64,000 nt of DNA, from assembly GCA_020633195.1 (NCBI GenBank), contig JACKEC010000019.1, positions 1-64,000 on the forward strand. The letters run 5' to 3'. The notes below the pieces were generated by a model, which was given only the letters and a program-made list of their open reading frames with translations, did not search any database and had not been told where the DNA came from. The position numbers and the translations under genes were made by a program. The stretch comes from Sandaracinaceae bacterium. Lineage in GTDB: Bacteria > Myxococcota_A > Polyangia > Polyangiales > Sandaracinaceae. This document shows, piece by piece, positions 32,476-42,414 of the stretch. Position 1 is the first letter of the stretch; every line of letters starts with the position of its first letter.

Positions 32476-33540
32476 TCAGAAGTCGATGCTCGGCGCGCGC
32501 TCCTCGAGCCCCGTCGCCGACACCTCGAGCACGATCCGCGGGGCCTCGTCGCCGACGCCCGGCGTCCATCGGACCGCCGCGCGAAGGGCGGGCGTGGTCC
32601 ACAGCGTCTGCAGGCTGCCGCGCCGCGCGGCCAGCTCCTCGGCGGTCGGCGCCGCGCCGGTCGGGCTGCACTGCTCGCGCCGGTCGGGCTCGCCGAGCTC
32701 GGTCAGCAGCGCGCCCTGGAGCGCTCGGTAGCCGGCCAGCGTGCCCGGCGCGATGAACATCACGATCGCGAGGCAGTCGTCGTGGAAGCGCACGACGAGC
32801 TCACCATCGACGCCCGCCATCCGATGAGGCGTCGTGGTCTGGAAGCCCTCGATCGGCGCGTCCGTGCCGAGGAGCCTCCGGACCGCGTCCGCCGAGTCGC
32901 CGAAGCGGAAGCCCGCCGCGGTCGGCGGAGCGGTCGCCATCTCGGCGCAGCTCGACGCCGCCTGCTTGGGGCCTCCCTTGAGGTCGAGGTCCTCGCGGTA
33001 GCGGTCCGCGAGCGGCGTCAGCTCGGCGAACACGAAGACCTGCAGCGCGCCTCCCGAGATCGGGCTCAGCGCGGCGCTCGCGCGGACGCGCTCGCTCGCC
33101 CACTCGACGCGCACGCCGCCTCGGCCCGAGGCCAGGTAGCGCTCGAGCGGCGGCCCCACCTCGCTCGCGCAGACCGTCCGTTCGCCGGGCCCGAGCTCGG
33201 CCTCGAGGCGAGCGGCGAGCGCCTCGAAGTCGGCCAGGGTGAGCCCCGTGGCGCTCGCCGAGACGCGCGCGAGGCGATCCTCGTAGAAGGTCAGGCTCGT
33301 CCGATAGTCGTGACCGTCGCGCGCGACGGCGCCGGTCGCGACGCGGGACGCGCCGTCGGTGGTGAACGCGAGGTCCGCGCGGGCGGGCTCGGGTGCGGAG
33401 CCGAGCGCGAAGCCGAGGATCGAGGGCTCGGAAGCGGCCGGTGGGGTCGTAGTGACGACGGCGTCGCCTCCACCGGCGCTGACACAGGCCCCAAGGCAGA
33501 GGCCAAAGAGCGCGGTGACGGACGACCTGAGCATCGACAT
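32476..33540 (-). CDS. Lipoprotein of unknown function
   Basis: A 354 aa lipoprotein with signal peptide and lipobox CLGAC (Cys19). The mature part has two similar halves, each beginning with G-[F]-x-[LF]-G in a context like ILGFALGSAPEPARADL and AAGFRFGDSADAVRRLLG, which recalls small repeated periplasmic domains that gauge ligand or peptide binding. No enzyme motif. It is divergent from the M50-like gene (70 bp between the starts). Function unknown. Confidence 0.75.
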   Translation of the reverse strand: MSMLRSSVTALFGLCLGACVSAGGGDAVVTTTPPAASEPSILGFALGSAPEPARADLAFTTDGASRVATGAVARDGHDYRTSLTFYEDRLARVSASATGLTLADFEALAARLEAELGPGERTVCASEVGPPLERYLASGRGGVRVEWASERVRASAALSPISGGALQVFVFAELTPLADRYREDLDLKGGPKQAASSCAEMATAPPTAAGFRFGDSADAVRRLLGTDAPIEGFQTTTPHRMAGVDGELVVRFHDDCLAIVMFIAPGTLAGYRALQGALLTELGEPDRREQCSPTGAAPTAEELAARRGSLQTLWTTPALRAAVRWTPGVGDEAPRIVLEVSATGLEERAPSIDF

Positions 33541-33610
33541 CGCAGCGTAACGCCTCGCGGGGCGTCACGAAGTCCGCGTCGCGCGGGGGCGTCGCTTACG
33601 CTCGGTCGCG

Positions 33611-34537
33611 ATGCTCGCGGACGTCGGCGACCACCTGCTCGGCGCGCTCGGGACGACGCTCACGCAGCTCCTCTGGCTGCTCGGTCCGGCGGCCGCGTGC
33701 GCGCTCGCCCTGCATCAGCTCGAGCGCCTCACCGGCGCGGCGCTCGCGGGGACGTTCGGCTGGCGTTCGGTGCTCGTGACCGGCTGGATCGGCGTCCCCG
33801 TGCACGAGCTCAGCCACGTGATCGCGTGCCTCGTGTTCATGCACGAGCTCGAGGAGGTGAAGCTCTTCGACCCGGACCCGGAGGCGGGGACCCTCGGGTA
33901 CGTGCGGCACAGCGCGCCGGCGGCGAACCCGTGGGCGGAGGTGGGCCGGTTCTTCATCGGGGTCGCGCCGCTGCTCGGCGGGGGTGTCGCCCTCTACACC
34001 GCGGCGCGGCTGCTGCTGCCCGGCGCGGAGCTCGGCGGCCTCACGGCGCACGACGCGTCGCTGCCCGTGACGCAGCTCGCGCCTCTGGCCTTCGCGCGGG
34101 GCGCGCACGCGGCGAGCGCGATCCTGTCGCTCGACCACGTGACCGAGCCTCGCTTCTGGCTCTTCCTCTACCTCGCGCTGTGCGTCGGCGCGCACCTCGC
34201 GCCGAGCGCTCGTGACCTGCGCGGGGCGCTGCGCGGGGCCGTCGCGCTCTTCGTCCTGGGCTTCCTCGTGAACCTCGTCGCGTCGGCGTTCGGGGGGATC
34301 CCGAGCTCCGTGATCCGCGGCGCTGTCGGCCTCGTCGCGCCGGTCACCGCGCTGCTCGTCCTCGCCACCGCGCTGTCGGCGGTGATGCTGGTCCTCGTGC
34401 TCGTGGTCACCTCGCTCGTCGAGCGGGCTCGCGGCGCGCGCGGGCACGCGCTGCGGTTCCTGGTGAGTCACGGGGCGAGGCTCGCGCTGATCGCGATCGC
34501 GATCGGCGCCTTCGCGGCCGCGGTCGCGCTCACCTGA
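33611..34537 (+). CDS. M50-like intramembrane metalloprotease-family protein
   Basis: A 308 aa multi-pass membrane protein with an HExxH zinc site in a hydrophobic helix (VPVHELSHVIACLVF; His65, Glu66, His69), as in site-2 protease-like M50 families. The usual second motif (LDG-type) is not evident; LFDPDPEAGTLGYV follows the zinc helix instead. Six to seven helices are predicted. It may cleave a membrane substrate or be a non-classical member. It converges on the kinase-WD40 gene, with only 12 bp between the two stops. No partner is suggested by the neighbours. Confidence 0.7.
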   Translation: MLADVGDHLLGALGTTLTQLLWLLGPAAACALALHQLERLTGAALAGTFGWRSVLVTGWIGVPVHELSHVIACLVFMHELEEVKLFDPDPEAGTLGYVRHSAPAANPWAEVGRFFIGVAPLLGGGVALYTAARLLLPGAELGGLTAHDASLPVTQLAPLAFARGAHAASAILSLDHVTEPRFWLFLYLALCVGAHLAPSARDLRGALRGAVALFVLGFLVNLVASAFGGIPSSVIRGAVGLVAPVTALLVLATALSAVMLVLVLVVTSLVERARGARGHALRFLVSHGARLALIAIAIGAFAAAVALT

Positions 34538-34549
34538 GGGCGTCCTACC

Positions 34550-37500
34550 TCAGCGGCGTTGGTGCTCGACGTGCCAGAGGCGGACGCTGCGGTCGCGGCC
34601 TCCGGTGGTGATCGTGCGGCCGTCGGCGGAGACGAGGAGGGCGCGGACGGCGTTCTCGTGGCGGCCGAGGAGACGTGGGGTCGGGTCGTGCGCGAGGTCG
34701 ACGAGGATGACCTCGCCGTCTCGGGTGCCGATCGCGAGGAGGGTGTCGCCGTCGGCGAACGCGGCGGCGCGCGCGCCCGCGACGGGGATCGCGCGCGGCG
34801 CGGGGACGTCGGCGGGGTCGTCGACGTCGACGACGAGGACGGTGTCGTCGAGCAAGCAAGCAGCCTTGCGTCCGGCGGGGCCGAGCTCGACGCGGCGGCC
34901 CGCCTCTTGGTACAGCGCGCGCCGCGGGCGCCGCCCGGACACGGACCAGACGGCCGGGGCGCCGCGCTCGGCCGCGATCGCGATCGCGTCGCCGGCCACC
35001 GACACGTCGGTCACTCGGTCGATCGGGAACGAGGGCTCCCACGCTCCGGCGTCGAGGTCCCACACGGCGAGGCCCCGACCGCCCGCGACGAACAGGCGCC
35101 GCCCCTCGATGGCCAGATCGCGCACGTCCTCGAAGGGCGCGAACGTCACCGCGCCCTCGGCGTCGACGCGCCGCAGCGTCCCGCCCACCGCCGCCACCAA
35201 CGCTCCGTCGGAGCTCGCGCACGCGCGCTCGAGCGAGCCGTCGAGGTCGACCTCCCACCCCTCGTCGGCGCTGCCGCCGAACACGCGCGGGCGCACCGAG
35301 AGCACGCCCCGCCCTTCGTCCCAGCTCGCGGCGAGGACGTCCGCGTCGGCGGTCGCCGCGAGCGCGACGATCGGCCCCGACAGATCGATGCGGGTCGCGC
35401 CGGGGAACGACGCGCGCACGGGGCCGCGATCGGTCGAGGCGACCACGCGGTCGACGAGCTCGGCGGTGCGCGGGTGGCGGCGGTGGCCGGGGAGCGCGCG
35501 CAGGGCCTCCGTCGCCGCGATCACCGCGCCCCGATCGCCCGCGTCGAGCGCCCCCGCGAGGGCCTCGATCGCCGCGCCGACCCGGGCCGCGCGCTCCGCG
35601 AGCACGACGTCCTCTTCGGGCCGGACCAGCACGATGGGCGCGCGCGGCAGCTCGTGGAGGAGCGAGAGGTGCGCGACGCCTCCCCCGCTCGCGCGCACGC
35701 CGAGGTCGGCGTCCGAGGTCCACGCGAGCCGGTCGCCCGCCGCCCCGGCCTCGCGCGGCTCGGTGCGGAGGCACCGCCCGTCTCGGACCCGCCAGAGGCG
35801 CAGTCGCGCGCGCTCGTCCCACGAGACCACCTGCCGTCCGGCGTCCGTCAGCGCCGCGCGGCGCGACGCCGGCTCCTCGAAGCGCCGCACGAGCGAGGCG
35901 CTCGCCGTGTCCCACACCGCCAGCCGGTAGTGCGCTCGCTCGGCGTCCCAGCTCCCGGTGAGCGCGCGCGCCCCGTCGGCCGACAGCTCCACCCAGTCCA
36001 CCGCGCGCTCGTGCCGGAGCGTTCGCGTGACGGTCCCGTCGCGGAGCCGCAGCTCCACCCGCGCGTCCTCGCCCGCCGACGCCACGAGCTTGCCCCCGCG
36101 CGCCGACGCGACCCCGCGCACCGCGCCGTCGTGCCGGCCGAGGTCGCGCGCCGCGCCGTCGCGCTCGACGAGGACGACGCGGTCCCCCGCGGCGACGAGG
36201 AAGGCGCCCGTGCCGCACGGCGCGAGGGCGGCCACCGCGTCGATCGACACGCCGCGCTCCGCCATGGTGTCGACCTCCCAGACCGTCACGCGCCCCGCGC
36301 CCGCGGTCGCGGCGAAGCGGCCCTCGGGGCCGAGCGCGAGCTCGTCGACCGCGCCCTCGCGCCGCCCGATCACCAGGCCGCCCACGCCCTCGTGGACCGA
36401 CACCCCCGCCTCGGTCGCGACGGCCACGCGCTTCGCGTCGGCGCTCACCGCGAGGCGGCGGATCACGCCCTCGACGCCCGTGAGCGACACCTCGCCGACG
36501 CCGCTCGGCGTCTGCTTCGGGGGCTCGGGCACGCCCGCGGCGGCGCGCGCGCTCCCGAGCTCTTTCGCCCGGGCCGCCCCCTCGGCTGACGCGCGCTCGT
36601 GATGGAGCCACGCCTCGAGCCAGTGCCCCTCGGGGCCGCCGTCCGCGACGCGCGCGCCCGTCACCGCCTCGAGCGCGGCGAGGTCGGTCAGCTCCCCGCG
36701 GCGCCACCGCGTGAGCGCGAGGTTGTAGGTCGCCTCGAGGTGCAGCGGCTCGGCCGCGAGCGCGCGCCGCCAGTGCGCGTCGGCGTCCTCGGGGCGGCCG
36801 AGGTCGAGCAGCGACGCCGCGCGGTTGTTGAGCACGCCGGCGACGTCGGACTCCATCGCGGGCTTCGGGCGCGCGGGCTCGCCCGTCAATGACTCTTGCA
36901 ATAATCGAAGCTCCGCGGCGACCTCGTCCATCGTCCGTGGGCGATCCGCTTCGTCCGGCAGGAAGCACCGCTCGAGGAGCGCACCGAGCCCCTCGGGCAT
37001 CGCCGGGATGTCGCGTGGCGTGGCGGCGCGGACCCGCGCGAGCGCGTGATGCGCGAGCACCCCGCTGCGCCAGGTCGGGCCGCCGGTGAACATCTCGAGC
37101 ACGGTGAGGCCCCACGACCAGATGTCGGTCCGGCGCGTCAGGAGCACGCGGCTCTTCGAGCGCGCCGCCGCCGCTTGCTCCGGCGAGCAGTACAGCGGCG
37201 TCATCCCCGCGAAGCCCGCGGCCATCGTCGCGTGACCGTCCGAGCTCGTCGGCAGCGCGGCGAGCTGCGTCACCTTGGCGAGCCCGAAGTCCGTGACCTT
37301 CGCGACGCCGCGCGTGCTCAAGAGCACGTTGGCCGGCTTCATGTCCTGGTGGATCAGGTCGTGGTCGTGCGCGTGCTGCAGCCCGTAGGCCATCATCAGC
37401 GCGACGTCGACGAGCCGCGGGACCCCGTCGAGCAGACCGGGCGCCGGTCGATAGAGCCGGCCGTCCTCGATCCAAGAGCGCAGGCTCCCGCCCTCGACGA

Positions 37501-39013
37501 GCTCCGCGAAGAGCCAGGGCACGCCGTCGCGCATCCGGACGTAGTGGCAGTCGACGGTGTGCGGGTGGCTCCCGAGCTTCGCCCACGCCTCGGCCTCCTC
37601 GAGGAACCCCTGGACGCCGCCGCGCTCGAGCAGCTCCACGCGCGGGATCTTCAGCGCGAGGTCGATGCCCCAGCCGCGGTGGTGCACGCGGAACACCTTG
37701 CCCATCCCGCCCTCGCCGAGGGTCTCGCGGATCTCGTAGGGGTCGGGCTCGCGCTCGTACGACAGGTGGGGCTGAGGCTTGGGCGGGGGCGCGGGCGCGG
37801 GTCGCGGCGGGGGGGCCGGCCAGGCGCCGACCGGAGCCGGGGCCGGGGCGCCTCCGCGCCGCTGGGTCACGAGGTACGAGACCACGAGCCGCGCGCGCAT
37901 GTCGTCGTCGTCGGGTCGCAGCGATCGCGCGACCAGCAGGTCCGCCTCGGACGCCTCGATGGGATCGGTCTTGGCTCGCAGCTCGCTCCGCTCGACCCAC
38001 GCCGCCGCGTGATCGGGCCGCAGCTCGATGGCGCGGTCGAGGTCCGCCCGCGCGGCGCCGTCGCGGCCGAGGCCGACCGCGAGGGTGCCGCGCAGAAGGA
38101 AGCCCGCCGCGCGATCCGGGTGCGCGCGGCACAGCTCGTCGGCGAGCGCGTGGGCCCGAAGGAGGTCGCCGGCGCCCTCGAGCCGCCGGGCCTCCACGTA
38201 GCGGGGATCGTCGGCGCCCTCGAGCGGCCGCTCGCCGAACGGCAGCCCGTCGGCGATCGCCGGGTCGAGCGCGAAGTGCCGGCAGGCGCGCCGCATCGCG
38301 TGCGCGCTCTCGGCGTCGGGCGGCGCGATCCCGAGCTCGAGCGCGACGCGCGCGGCGATGACGGCGAGGTACCGATCGGGGCCCTTGGCGAGCGCGAGGA
38401 GCGGACGCGCCGGATCGGCCGAGCCGAGGATCGCCCGGACGGCCGCGACGTGCTCCGCGCCGTCGCTCGCGACGTACCCGAAGGACGGCGCCACGAGCGC
38501 GCGCACGATCGGCGCGTCCCTCGCGTCGAGGCCCGTCGCGCGCGCGTGCTCGGCGGCGAGCCACGCGGTGATCGGCTCGAGCAGCTGCGGGTGCTTCGCG
38601 CCGCGCGGCCGCAGCAGCGGCATGCCCAGCGTCACCGCCTCGAGCCCGAAGCGCGGGGCGAGCGCCATCCCGAGCACCGGCGACAGGTCCGAGCCCTCGG
38701 GCGGCGGCCGCTGCGACATCATCTGCGTCACGGCCTTCGCGAGGTTCGTGACGAAGCCCGGCCGCTCGACGCTCAGCAGATCGGGGCCGAGGTCCACCAC
38801 CGTCAGCCCGAGCTCGCGGTAGGCGCGCTCGATGACGCCGCGCACGTAGGGCCCCACCCACGCGAGCGCGGCGTGCACGAAGGTCGAGCGCCGGACCGAT
38901 CGGAGCAGCAGCTCGAGGCTCCACAGCGACGGGAAGCTGCCGTCGAGGCGGTGCGGGGCGCCGATGCGCCGCTCGAGCTCGGCGCGGGCCGTCGCGTCGA
39001 GCTCGGCGCTCAC
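34550..39013 (-). CDS. Giant N-domain - TPR - Ser/Thr kinase - TPR - WD40 protein
   Basis: A 1487 aa soluble protein. An unrecognised N-terminal domain (~1-300) is followed by TPR-like helices (~305-400), a Pro-rich linker, a kinase domain (~420-720: LGEGGMGKVF, LALKIPR, LIHQDMKPANVLL, TDFGLA, SPEQ), more TPR, and a long C-terminal region of WD40-like blades (~860-1487; last blade GRTITTGGRDRSVRLWHV). The catalytic loop is HQD rather than HRD, a non-RD type, so activation-loop control may differ. It starts at a GTG overlapping the stop of the SseB-domain gene. This layout suggests a scaffold kinase; the N-domain ligand is unknown. Confidence 0.88.
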   Translation of the reverse strand: MSAELDATARAELERRIGAPHRLDGSFPSLWSLELLLRSVRRSTFVHAALAWVGPYVRGVIERAYRELGLTVVDLGPDLLSVERPGFVTNLAKAVTQMMSQRPPPEGSDLSPVLGMALAPRFGLEAVTLGMPLLRPRGAKHPQLLEPITAWLAAEHARATGLDARDAPIVRALVAPSFGYVASDGAEHVAAVRAILGSADPARPLLALAKGPDRYLAVIAARVALELGIAPPDAESAHAMRRACRHFALDPAIADGLPFGERPLEGADDPRYVEARRLEGAGDLLRAHALADELCRAHPDRAAGFLLRGTLAVGLGRDGAARADLDRAIELRPDHAAAWVERSELRAKTDPIEASEADLLVARSLRPDDDDMRARLVVSYLVTQRRGGAPAPAPVGAWPAPPPRPAPAPPPKPQPHLSYEREPDPYEIRETLGEGGMGKVFRVHHRGWGIDLALKIPRVELLERGGVQGFLEEAEAWAKLGSHPHTVDCHYVRMRDGVPWLFAELVEGGSLRSWIEDGRLYRPAPGLLDGVPRLVDVALMMAYGLQHAHDHDLIHQDMKPANVLLSTRGVAKVTDFGLAKVTQLAALPTSSDGHATMAAGFAGMTPLYCSPEQAAAARSKSRVLLTRRTDIWSWGLTVLEMFTGGPTWRSGVLAHHALARVRAATPRDIPAMPEGLGALLERCFLPDEADRPRTMDEVAAELRLLQESLTGEPARPKPAMESDVAGVLNNRAASLLDLGRPEDADAHWRRALAAEPLHLEATYNLALTRWRRGELTDLAALEAVTGARVADGGPEGHWLEAWLHHERASAEGAARAKELGSARAAAGVPEPPKQTPSGVGEVSLTGVEGVIRRLAVSADAKRVAVATEAGVSVHEGVGGLVIGRREGAVDELALGPEGRFAATAGAGRVTVWEVDTMAERGVSIDAVAALAPCGTGAFLVAAGDRVVLVERDGAARDLGRHDGAVRGVASARGGKLVASAGEDARVELRLRDGTVTRTLRHERAVDWVELSADGARALTGSWDAERAHYRLAVWDTASASLVRRFEEPASRRAALTDAGRQVVSWDERARLRLWRVRDGRCLRTEPREAGAAGDRLAWTSDADLGVRASGGGVAHLSLLHELPRAPIVLVRPEEDVVLAERAARVGAAIEALAGALDAGDRGAVIAATEALRALPGHRRHPRTAELVDRVVASTDRGPVRASFPGATRIDLSGPIVALAATADADVLAASWDEGRGVLSVRPRVFGGSADEGWEVDLDGSLERACASSDGALVAAVGGTLRRVDAEGAVTFAPFEDVRDLAIEGRRLFVAGGRGLAVWDLDAGAWEPSFPIDRVTDVSVAGDAIAIAAERGAPAVWSVSGRRPRRALYQEAGRRVELGPAGRKAACLLDDTVLVVDVDDPADVPAPRAIPVAGARAAAFADGDTLLAIGTRDGEVILVDLAHDPTPRLLGRHENAVRALLVSADGRTITTGGRDRSVRLWHVEHQRR

Positions 39014-40986
39014 CCGTAGAGCCAGCCCTGCGCGTGGCAGTGCGCGCGGTACTGATCGGCGATCTTCCTGTAGGCGCCGCCGATCGCGCCGAGGCGCGCG
39101 CGGGAGAACCGGCTCACCTGCTTCTCGTAGCTGCGCCGGCCCTCGTCGGTGAAGAACGCCGTCGGCGGCACCGGGTCCTGACCCGCGGGGATGAACTTGA
39201 TGACCTCGTCCATGCACGCGGCCGCGAGCTCGATGACGCGGGTGCCTGCGAGCGCGCGCTCCTTCGACAGGCCGACGACGTTGGCCGGCCCCTGCTTCGA
39301 GAACGTCTCCGCGAGCTCGAAGAACTGCCCCGGGTCGATGAGCGTCGAGGGCGCGCCGCCCGCGCCGAACGACAGGGGCCCGTCGCCGCTCGTGGCCGCG
39401 ACGTCGCCCTTCGTGATCCGGAACGTGAACGACGCGGCGTTCGCGGTGCCCATCTTCGGGTAGCGGATCTCGACCACCACGTCCTCGCCGTCGGGCCGCA
39501 TCGACTCCTCGCGGCCGCGATCTCCGAAGCCGCGGAGCTGGAGGTAGACGCGGCACTCCTCGATGGAGCGCGCGCGCAGCGCGGGGCTCGCGGCGGGGCT
39601 CGCGGCCACGGCGGCGGGGGCGCTCGCGATCACGTCCGCGTCGACGCGGAACTGCGCGCGGCCGACGACCGCGCCGTCCTCCACGAGCATCACGTGCTCG
39701 AACAGCCCCTCGTCGTGGGAGCCGAGGAAGGTCTGCCGCGCCGCCTCCATCATGCGCAGCACCGCGCTCGAGTCCTCGGACGCGCACGCGAGGCCCATCG
39801 CGCGGGTCGGCACCGCGACCACCGGTCGCGTCGTCCGGCAGGCCTGCGCGATGGCGCGCAGGTGCGCCGGGACGAGCAGCGAGTCGGCCGCGTCCGGACC
39901 GCTCCAGCGATGGACGCCGGTGTGGATCGCCTCGAACCGGATCAGCTTCGGCGGGGGCGCGGTCGCGAGCCGCTGCTTGGCCGCCTCGAGCACCTCGTCG
40001 AGCCGCGCCGTGCCGAGCGTCTTCGTCGTCGCGTAGCGGAGCGCGCCGCCCTCGAGCGAGGCCAGCACGATCAGCGGGCTGACGATCGGCTGGGTCGGAT
40101 CGTCGGGCGCCACGAGCGGACGGGTCAGCACGTCGGGCTGCGAGTCGGCGAGGCGCTGCGGCGCGAGGCGAGGCACGAGCGCGTCCACCCCGCGCGCCAT
40201 CGCGACCTTGCCTTCGGGGACCGCGGGCGCCGCCGAGGCGAGGCGCTGCGCGGTCGCGGGATCGGGCACCCAATCGAGCGCGATGCCCGAGAACGCCGCG
40301 GCGACCGCCTTGGGCTTCACCGGCCCCGCGCAGTTGAACACGAGGCCCTGGATCGGCGCGTCGCGGAGCCGCGTGAAGAGCTCCTGGCCGGTCACGCGGG
40401 TCGCCGCGGGGATCGGCTGGCCGGCGTGCCGCTCGCGGAACGCGTCGAAGCAGTCGGGGGCGGTGAACACCGCGGCGAGGCGCCGGCCCTGGTTGTCGGG
40501 CGCCATCATCACGCCGGCGCCTTCGGCGCAGATCAGGAAGCCCGGGTAGCCGCGGAGCAGCGCGAAGCCGTCCTCCCGGTTCGAGTGCCCGCCGAGGAAC
40601 GCCTCGACCTCGAGCGCCGTCGCCATCTCGCGCAGGACCCCGAGGTCGGCGGGGAAGAGCGCCTTCTCGTGCGGGCTGCCGATGTCGAGCCCGAGCGAGA
40701 GGCTCGGATCCGCGAGCGCCTCGACCAGCGCCGCGCCGGTCATCGGGAGGAGGGCGTCGCCGAACGTCACCTGGCGGCTCGCCTCGTACGCGGCGGCCGC
40801 CTCGCGATCGCCGAACACGCAGACCCACGGCTCGCCGGCCGAGCCCGCGATCCGTGTGGGCGCGCCGCCGGCGTCGCGCGGGACCAGCCACGACGGATGG
40901 CTCGCCGCCGCGCGGAGCAGGCCGGGCAAAGAGAGCGTGCCGCCGCGGTGGGCGGTGAGCGAGCTGCGGATCGACGCGTCGGCCAC
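39010..40986 (-). CDS. SseB-domain protein coupled to the kinase-WD40 gene
   Basis: A 658 aa cytoplasmic protein. SseB-like segments are seen at about 15-120 (LPGLLRAAASHPSWLVP, WVCVFGDREAAAAYEA, DPSLSLGLDIGSPHEKALF) and again in the second ~100 residues (VEAFLGGHSNREDGFALLRG; GAGVMMAPDN). A middle region (~330-450) has another repeat. The C-terminal half is unassigned. SseB domains occur in secretion-associated and conflict proteins of several phyla. GTG at 40986 is the likely start; the frame to 41055 crosses the divergent promoter region. The kinase gene begins inside its stop (GTGA), so a SseB-kinase pair is produced together. Confidence 0.7.
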   Translation of the reverse strand: MADASIRSSLTAHRGGTLSLPGLLRAAASHPSWLVPRDAGGAPTRIAGSAGEPWVCVFGDREAAAAYEASRQVTFGDALLPMTGAALVEALADPSLSLGLDIGSPHEKALFPADLGVLREMATALEVEAFLGGHSNREDGFALLRGYPGFLICAEGAGVMMAPDNQGRRLAAVFTAPDCFDAFRERHAGQPIPAATRVTGQELFTRLRDAPIQGLVFNCAGPVKPKAVAAAFSGIALDWVPDPATAQRLASAAPAVPEGKVAMARGVDALVPRLAPQRLADSQPDVLTRPLVAPDDPTQPIVSPLIVLASLEGGALRYATTKTLGTARLDEVLEAAKQRLATAPPPKLIRFEAIHTGVHRWSGPDAADSLLVPAHLRAIAQACRTTRPVVAVPTRAMGLACASEDSSAVLRMMEAARQTFLGSHDEGLFEHVMLVEDGAVVGRAQFRVDADVIASAPAAVAASPAASPALRARSIEECRVYLQLRGFGDRGREESMRPDGEDVVVEIRYPKMGTANAASFTFRITKGDVAATSGDGPLSFGAGGAPSTLIDPGQFFELAETFSKQGPANVVGLSKERALAGTRVIELAAACMDEVIKFIPAGQDPVPPTAFFTDEGRRSYEKQVSRFSRARLGAIGGAYRKIADQYRAHCHAQGWLYG

Positions 40987-41184
40987 GGCCCAGCGTACTC
41001 CAGCGGACCCCTCCGGCGATCGCCTACGAACGCCCCACGGAGGCTCGTCAGGCACGAAAAGGACGGGTTTCGACCCGAATCGAGGCTCGGGGGATCGACG
41101 CCGACCCCGGCCCGTGATCTAACGGGAGACGCATTTGCGTCAGTCCGGGCGCCCTCGCGCGTCCGGGTCGCGAACGGCACCGCC

Positions 41185-42414
41185 ATGACTCGACGGCTCA
41201 CCCTCTGCCACACCTCGGACTGGCACCTCGGGCACACCCTGCACGGGCACCCGCGGGAAGAGGAGCACGCGGCGTTCCTGGCGTTCCTCCTCGACGTGCT
41301 GGAGCGCGAGGCGGTCGACGGGCTTCTGGTCGCCGGCGACGTGTTCGACTCGGCGAACCCGCCCGCGTCGGCGCAGGCGATGCTGTACGCCTTCCTCGCC
41401 GACGCGCGGCGCCGCATGCCGTCGCTCGACGTCCTGATCACGGCGGGCAACCACGACTCGCCCGGCCGGCTGGCCGCGGCCGATCCGGTGCTCCGCGCGA
41501 TCGGGGTGCGGGTCGTGGGCACCGCGCGCGACGACATGGTGGTGCCGCTCCACGACACCCGCGGCGTGGCCGCGTGGGTCGCGGCGGTCCCGTACCTGCG
41601 CCCGAGCGACCTGCCGCGCGTGACCGAGGGTGACCCGATGGTCGAGGGGGTCCGCGCGGTCTACGCGGAGGTCCTCGCCGCCGCGCGCGCGAGGCGCGAG
41701 CCGACGCAGGCGCTGCTCGCGATGGGCCACTGCCACATGGTCGACGCGACGCCGAGCGAGCTCAGCGAGCGGAAGATCCTCGGCGGTCCGCAGCACGCGC
41801 TCCCCGCCGACCTGTTCGGGGACGACGTGGGCTACGTCGCGCTCGGCCACCTCCACCTCGCGCAGGCGGTCACCGAGCGGGTCCATTACTCCGGCTCGCC
41901 GATCCCCCTCTCGCTCCCCGAGGAGAGCTACCCGCACCAGGTGCGGATCGTCCGCTTCGAAGACGGGCGCCCCGCCGCGCAGGCGACGCATCGCGTCCCG
42001 CGCCTCGTCGACGTCTACCGCGTCCCGCGCGACGGACCGGGCACGCTCGAGGAGGTCCTCGCGCAGCTCGACGCGCTCGAGGCGCCGGCCGACGTCCCGC
42101 ACTCGCGGCAGCCCCTGCTCGACGTGCGCGTGCGCCTCGACGTGCCCGTGCCCGACCTTCGGCAGCAGATCGAGGCGGCGCTCGAGGGCAAGGCGGTGCG
42201 CCTCGTGAAGATCGGCGTCGAGTACGCCGGCGTCGCGGGCCCCCTCGCCGAGGTCGTCCCGCCGCGCCGCCAGCTCGGCGACCTCACCGTCGAGGAGGTC
42301 TTCCGGCAGTCCTACGCGCGCCGCTTCGAGGGGGACCCGAGCCCCGCGCTCCTCGCCGCGTTCCACGAGGTCGCCGAGGCCGCGCGGCACCGGCTCGAGG
42401 AGGGCGGGACGTGA
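41185..42414 (+). CDS. sbcD: SbcD, Mre11-type nuclease subunit
   Basis: A 409 aa calcineurin-like phosphoesterase of normal SbcD length. Metal-binding motifs in order: HTSDWHLGHTL, VAGDVFDSA, TAGNHDSPGRL, MGHCHMV and LGHLHLAQ. With SbcC it cleaves DNA hairpins and processes double-strand-break ends. It overlaps sbcC by 4 nt (GTGA), so subunits are made in ratio. The C-terminal ~120 residues hold the capping domain that contacts SbcC. Confidence 0.96.
   Translation: MTRRLTLCHTSDWHLGHTLHGHPREEEHAAFLAFLLDVLEREAVDGLLVAGDVFDSANPPASAQAMLYAFLADARRRMPSLDVLITAGNHDSPGRLAAADPVLRAIGVRVVGTARDDMVVPLHDTRGVAAWVAAVPYLRPSDLPRVTEGDPMVEGVRAVYAEVLAAARARREPTQALLAMGHCHMVDATPSELSERKILGGPQHALPADLFGDDVGYVALGHLHLAQAVTERVHYSGSPIPLSLPEESYPHQVRIVRFEDGRPAAQATHRVPRLVDVYRVPRDGPGTLEEVLAQLDALEAPADVPHSRQPLLDVRVRLDVPVPDLRQQIEAALEGKAVRLVKIGVEYAGVAGPLAEVVPPRRQLGDLTVEEVFRQSYARRFEGDPSPALLAAFHEVAEAARHRLEEGGT

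Noticed and set aside
34550..40891. Single 2113-codon frame joining the kinase-WD40 gene and the region upstream
   Set aside because: The upstream ~600 codons are a shadow of the SseB-domain gene in another frame. The GTGA overlap at 39010-39013 marks the true start.
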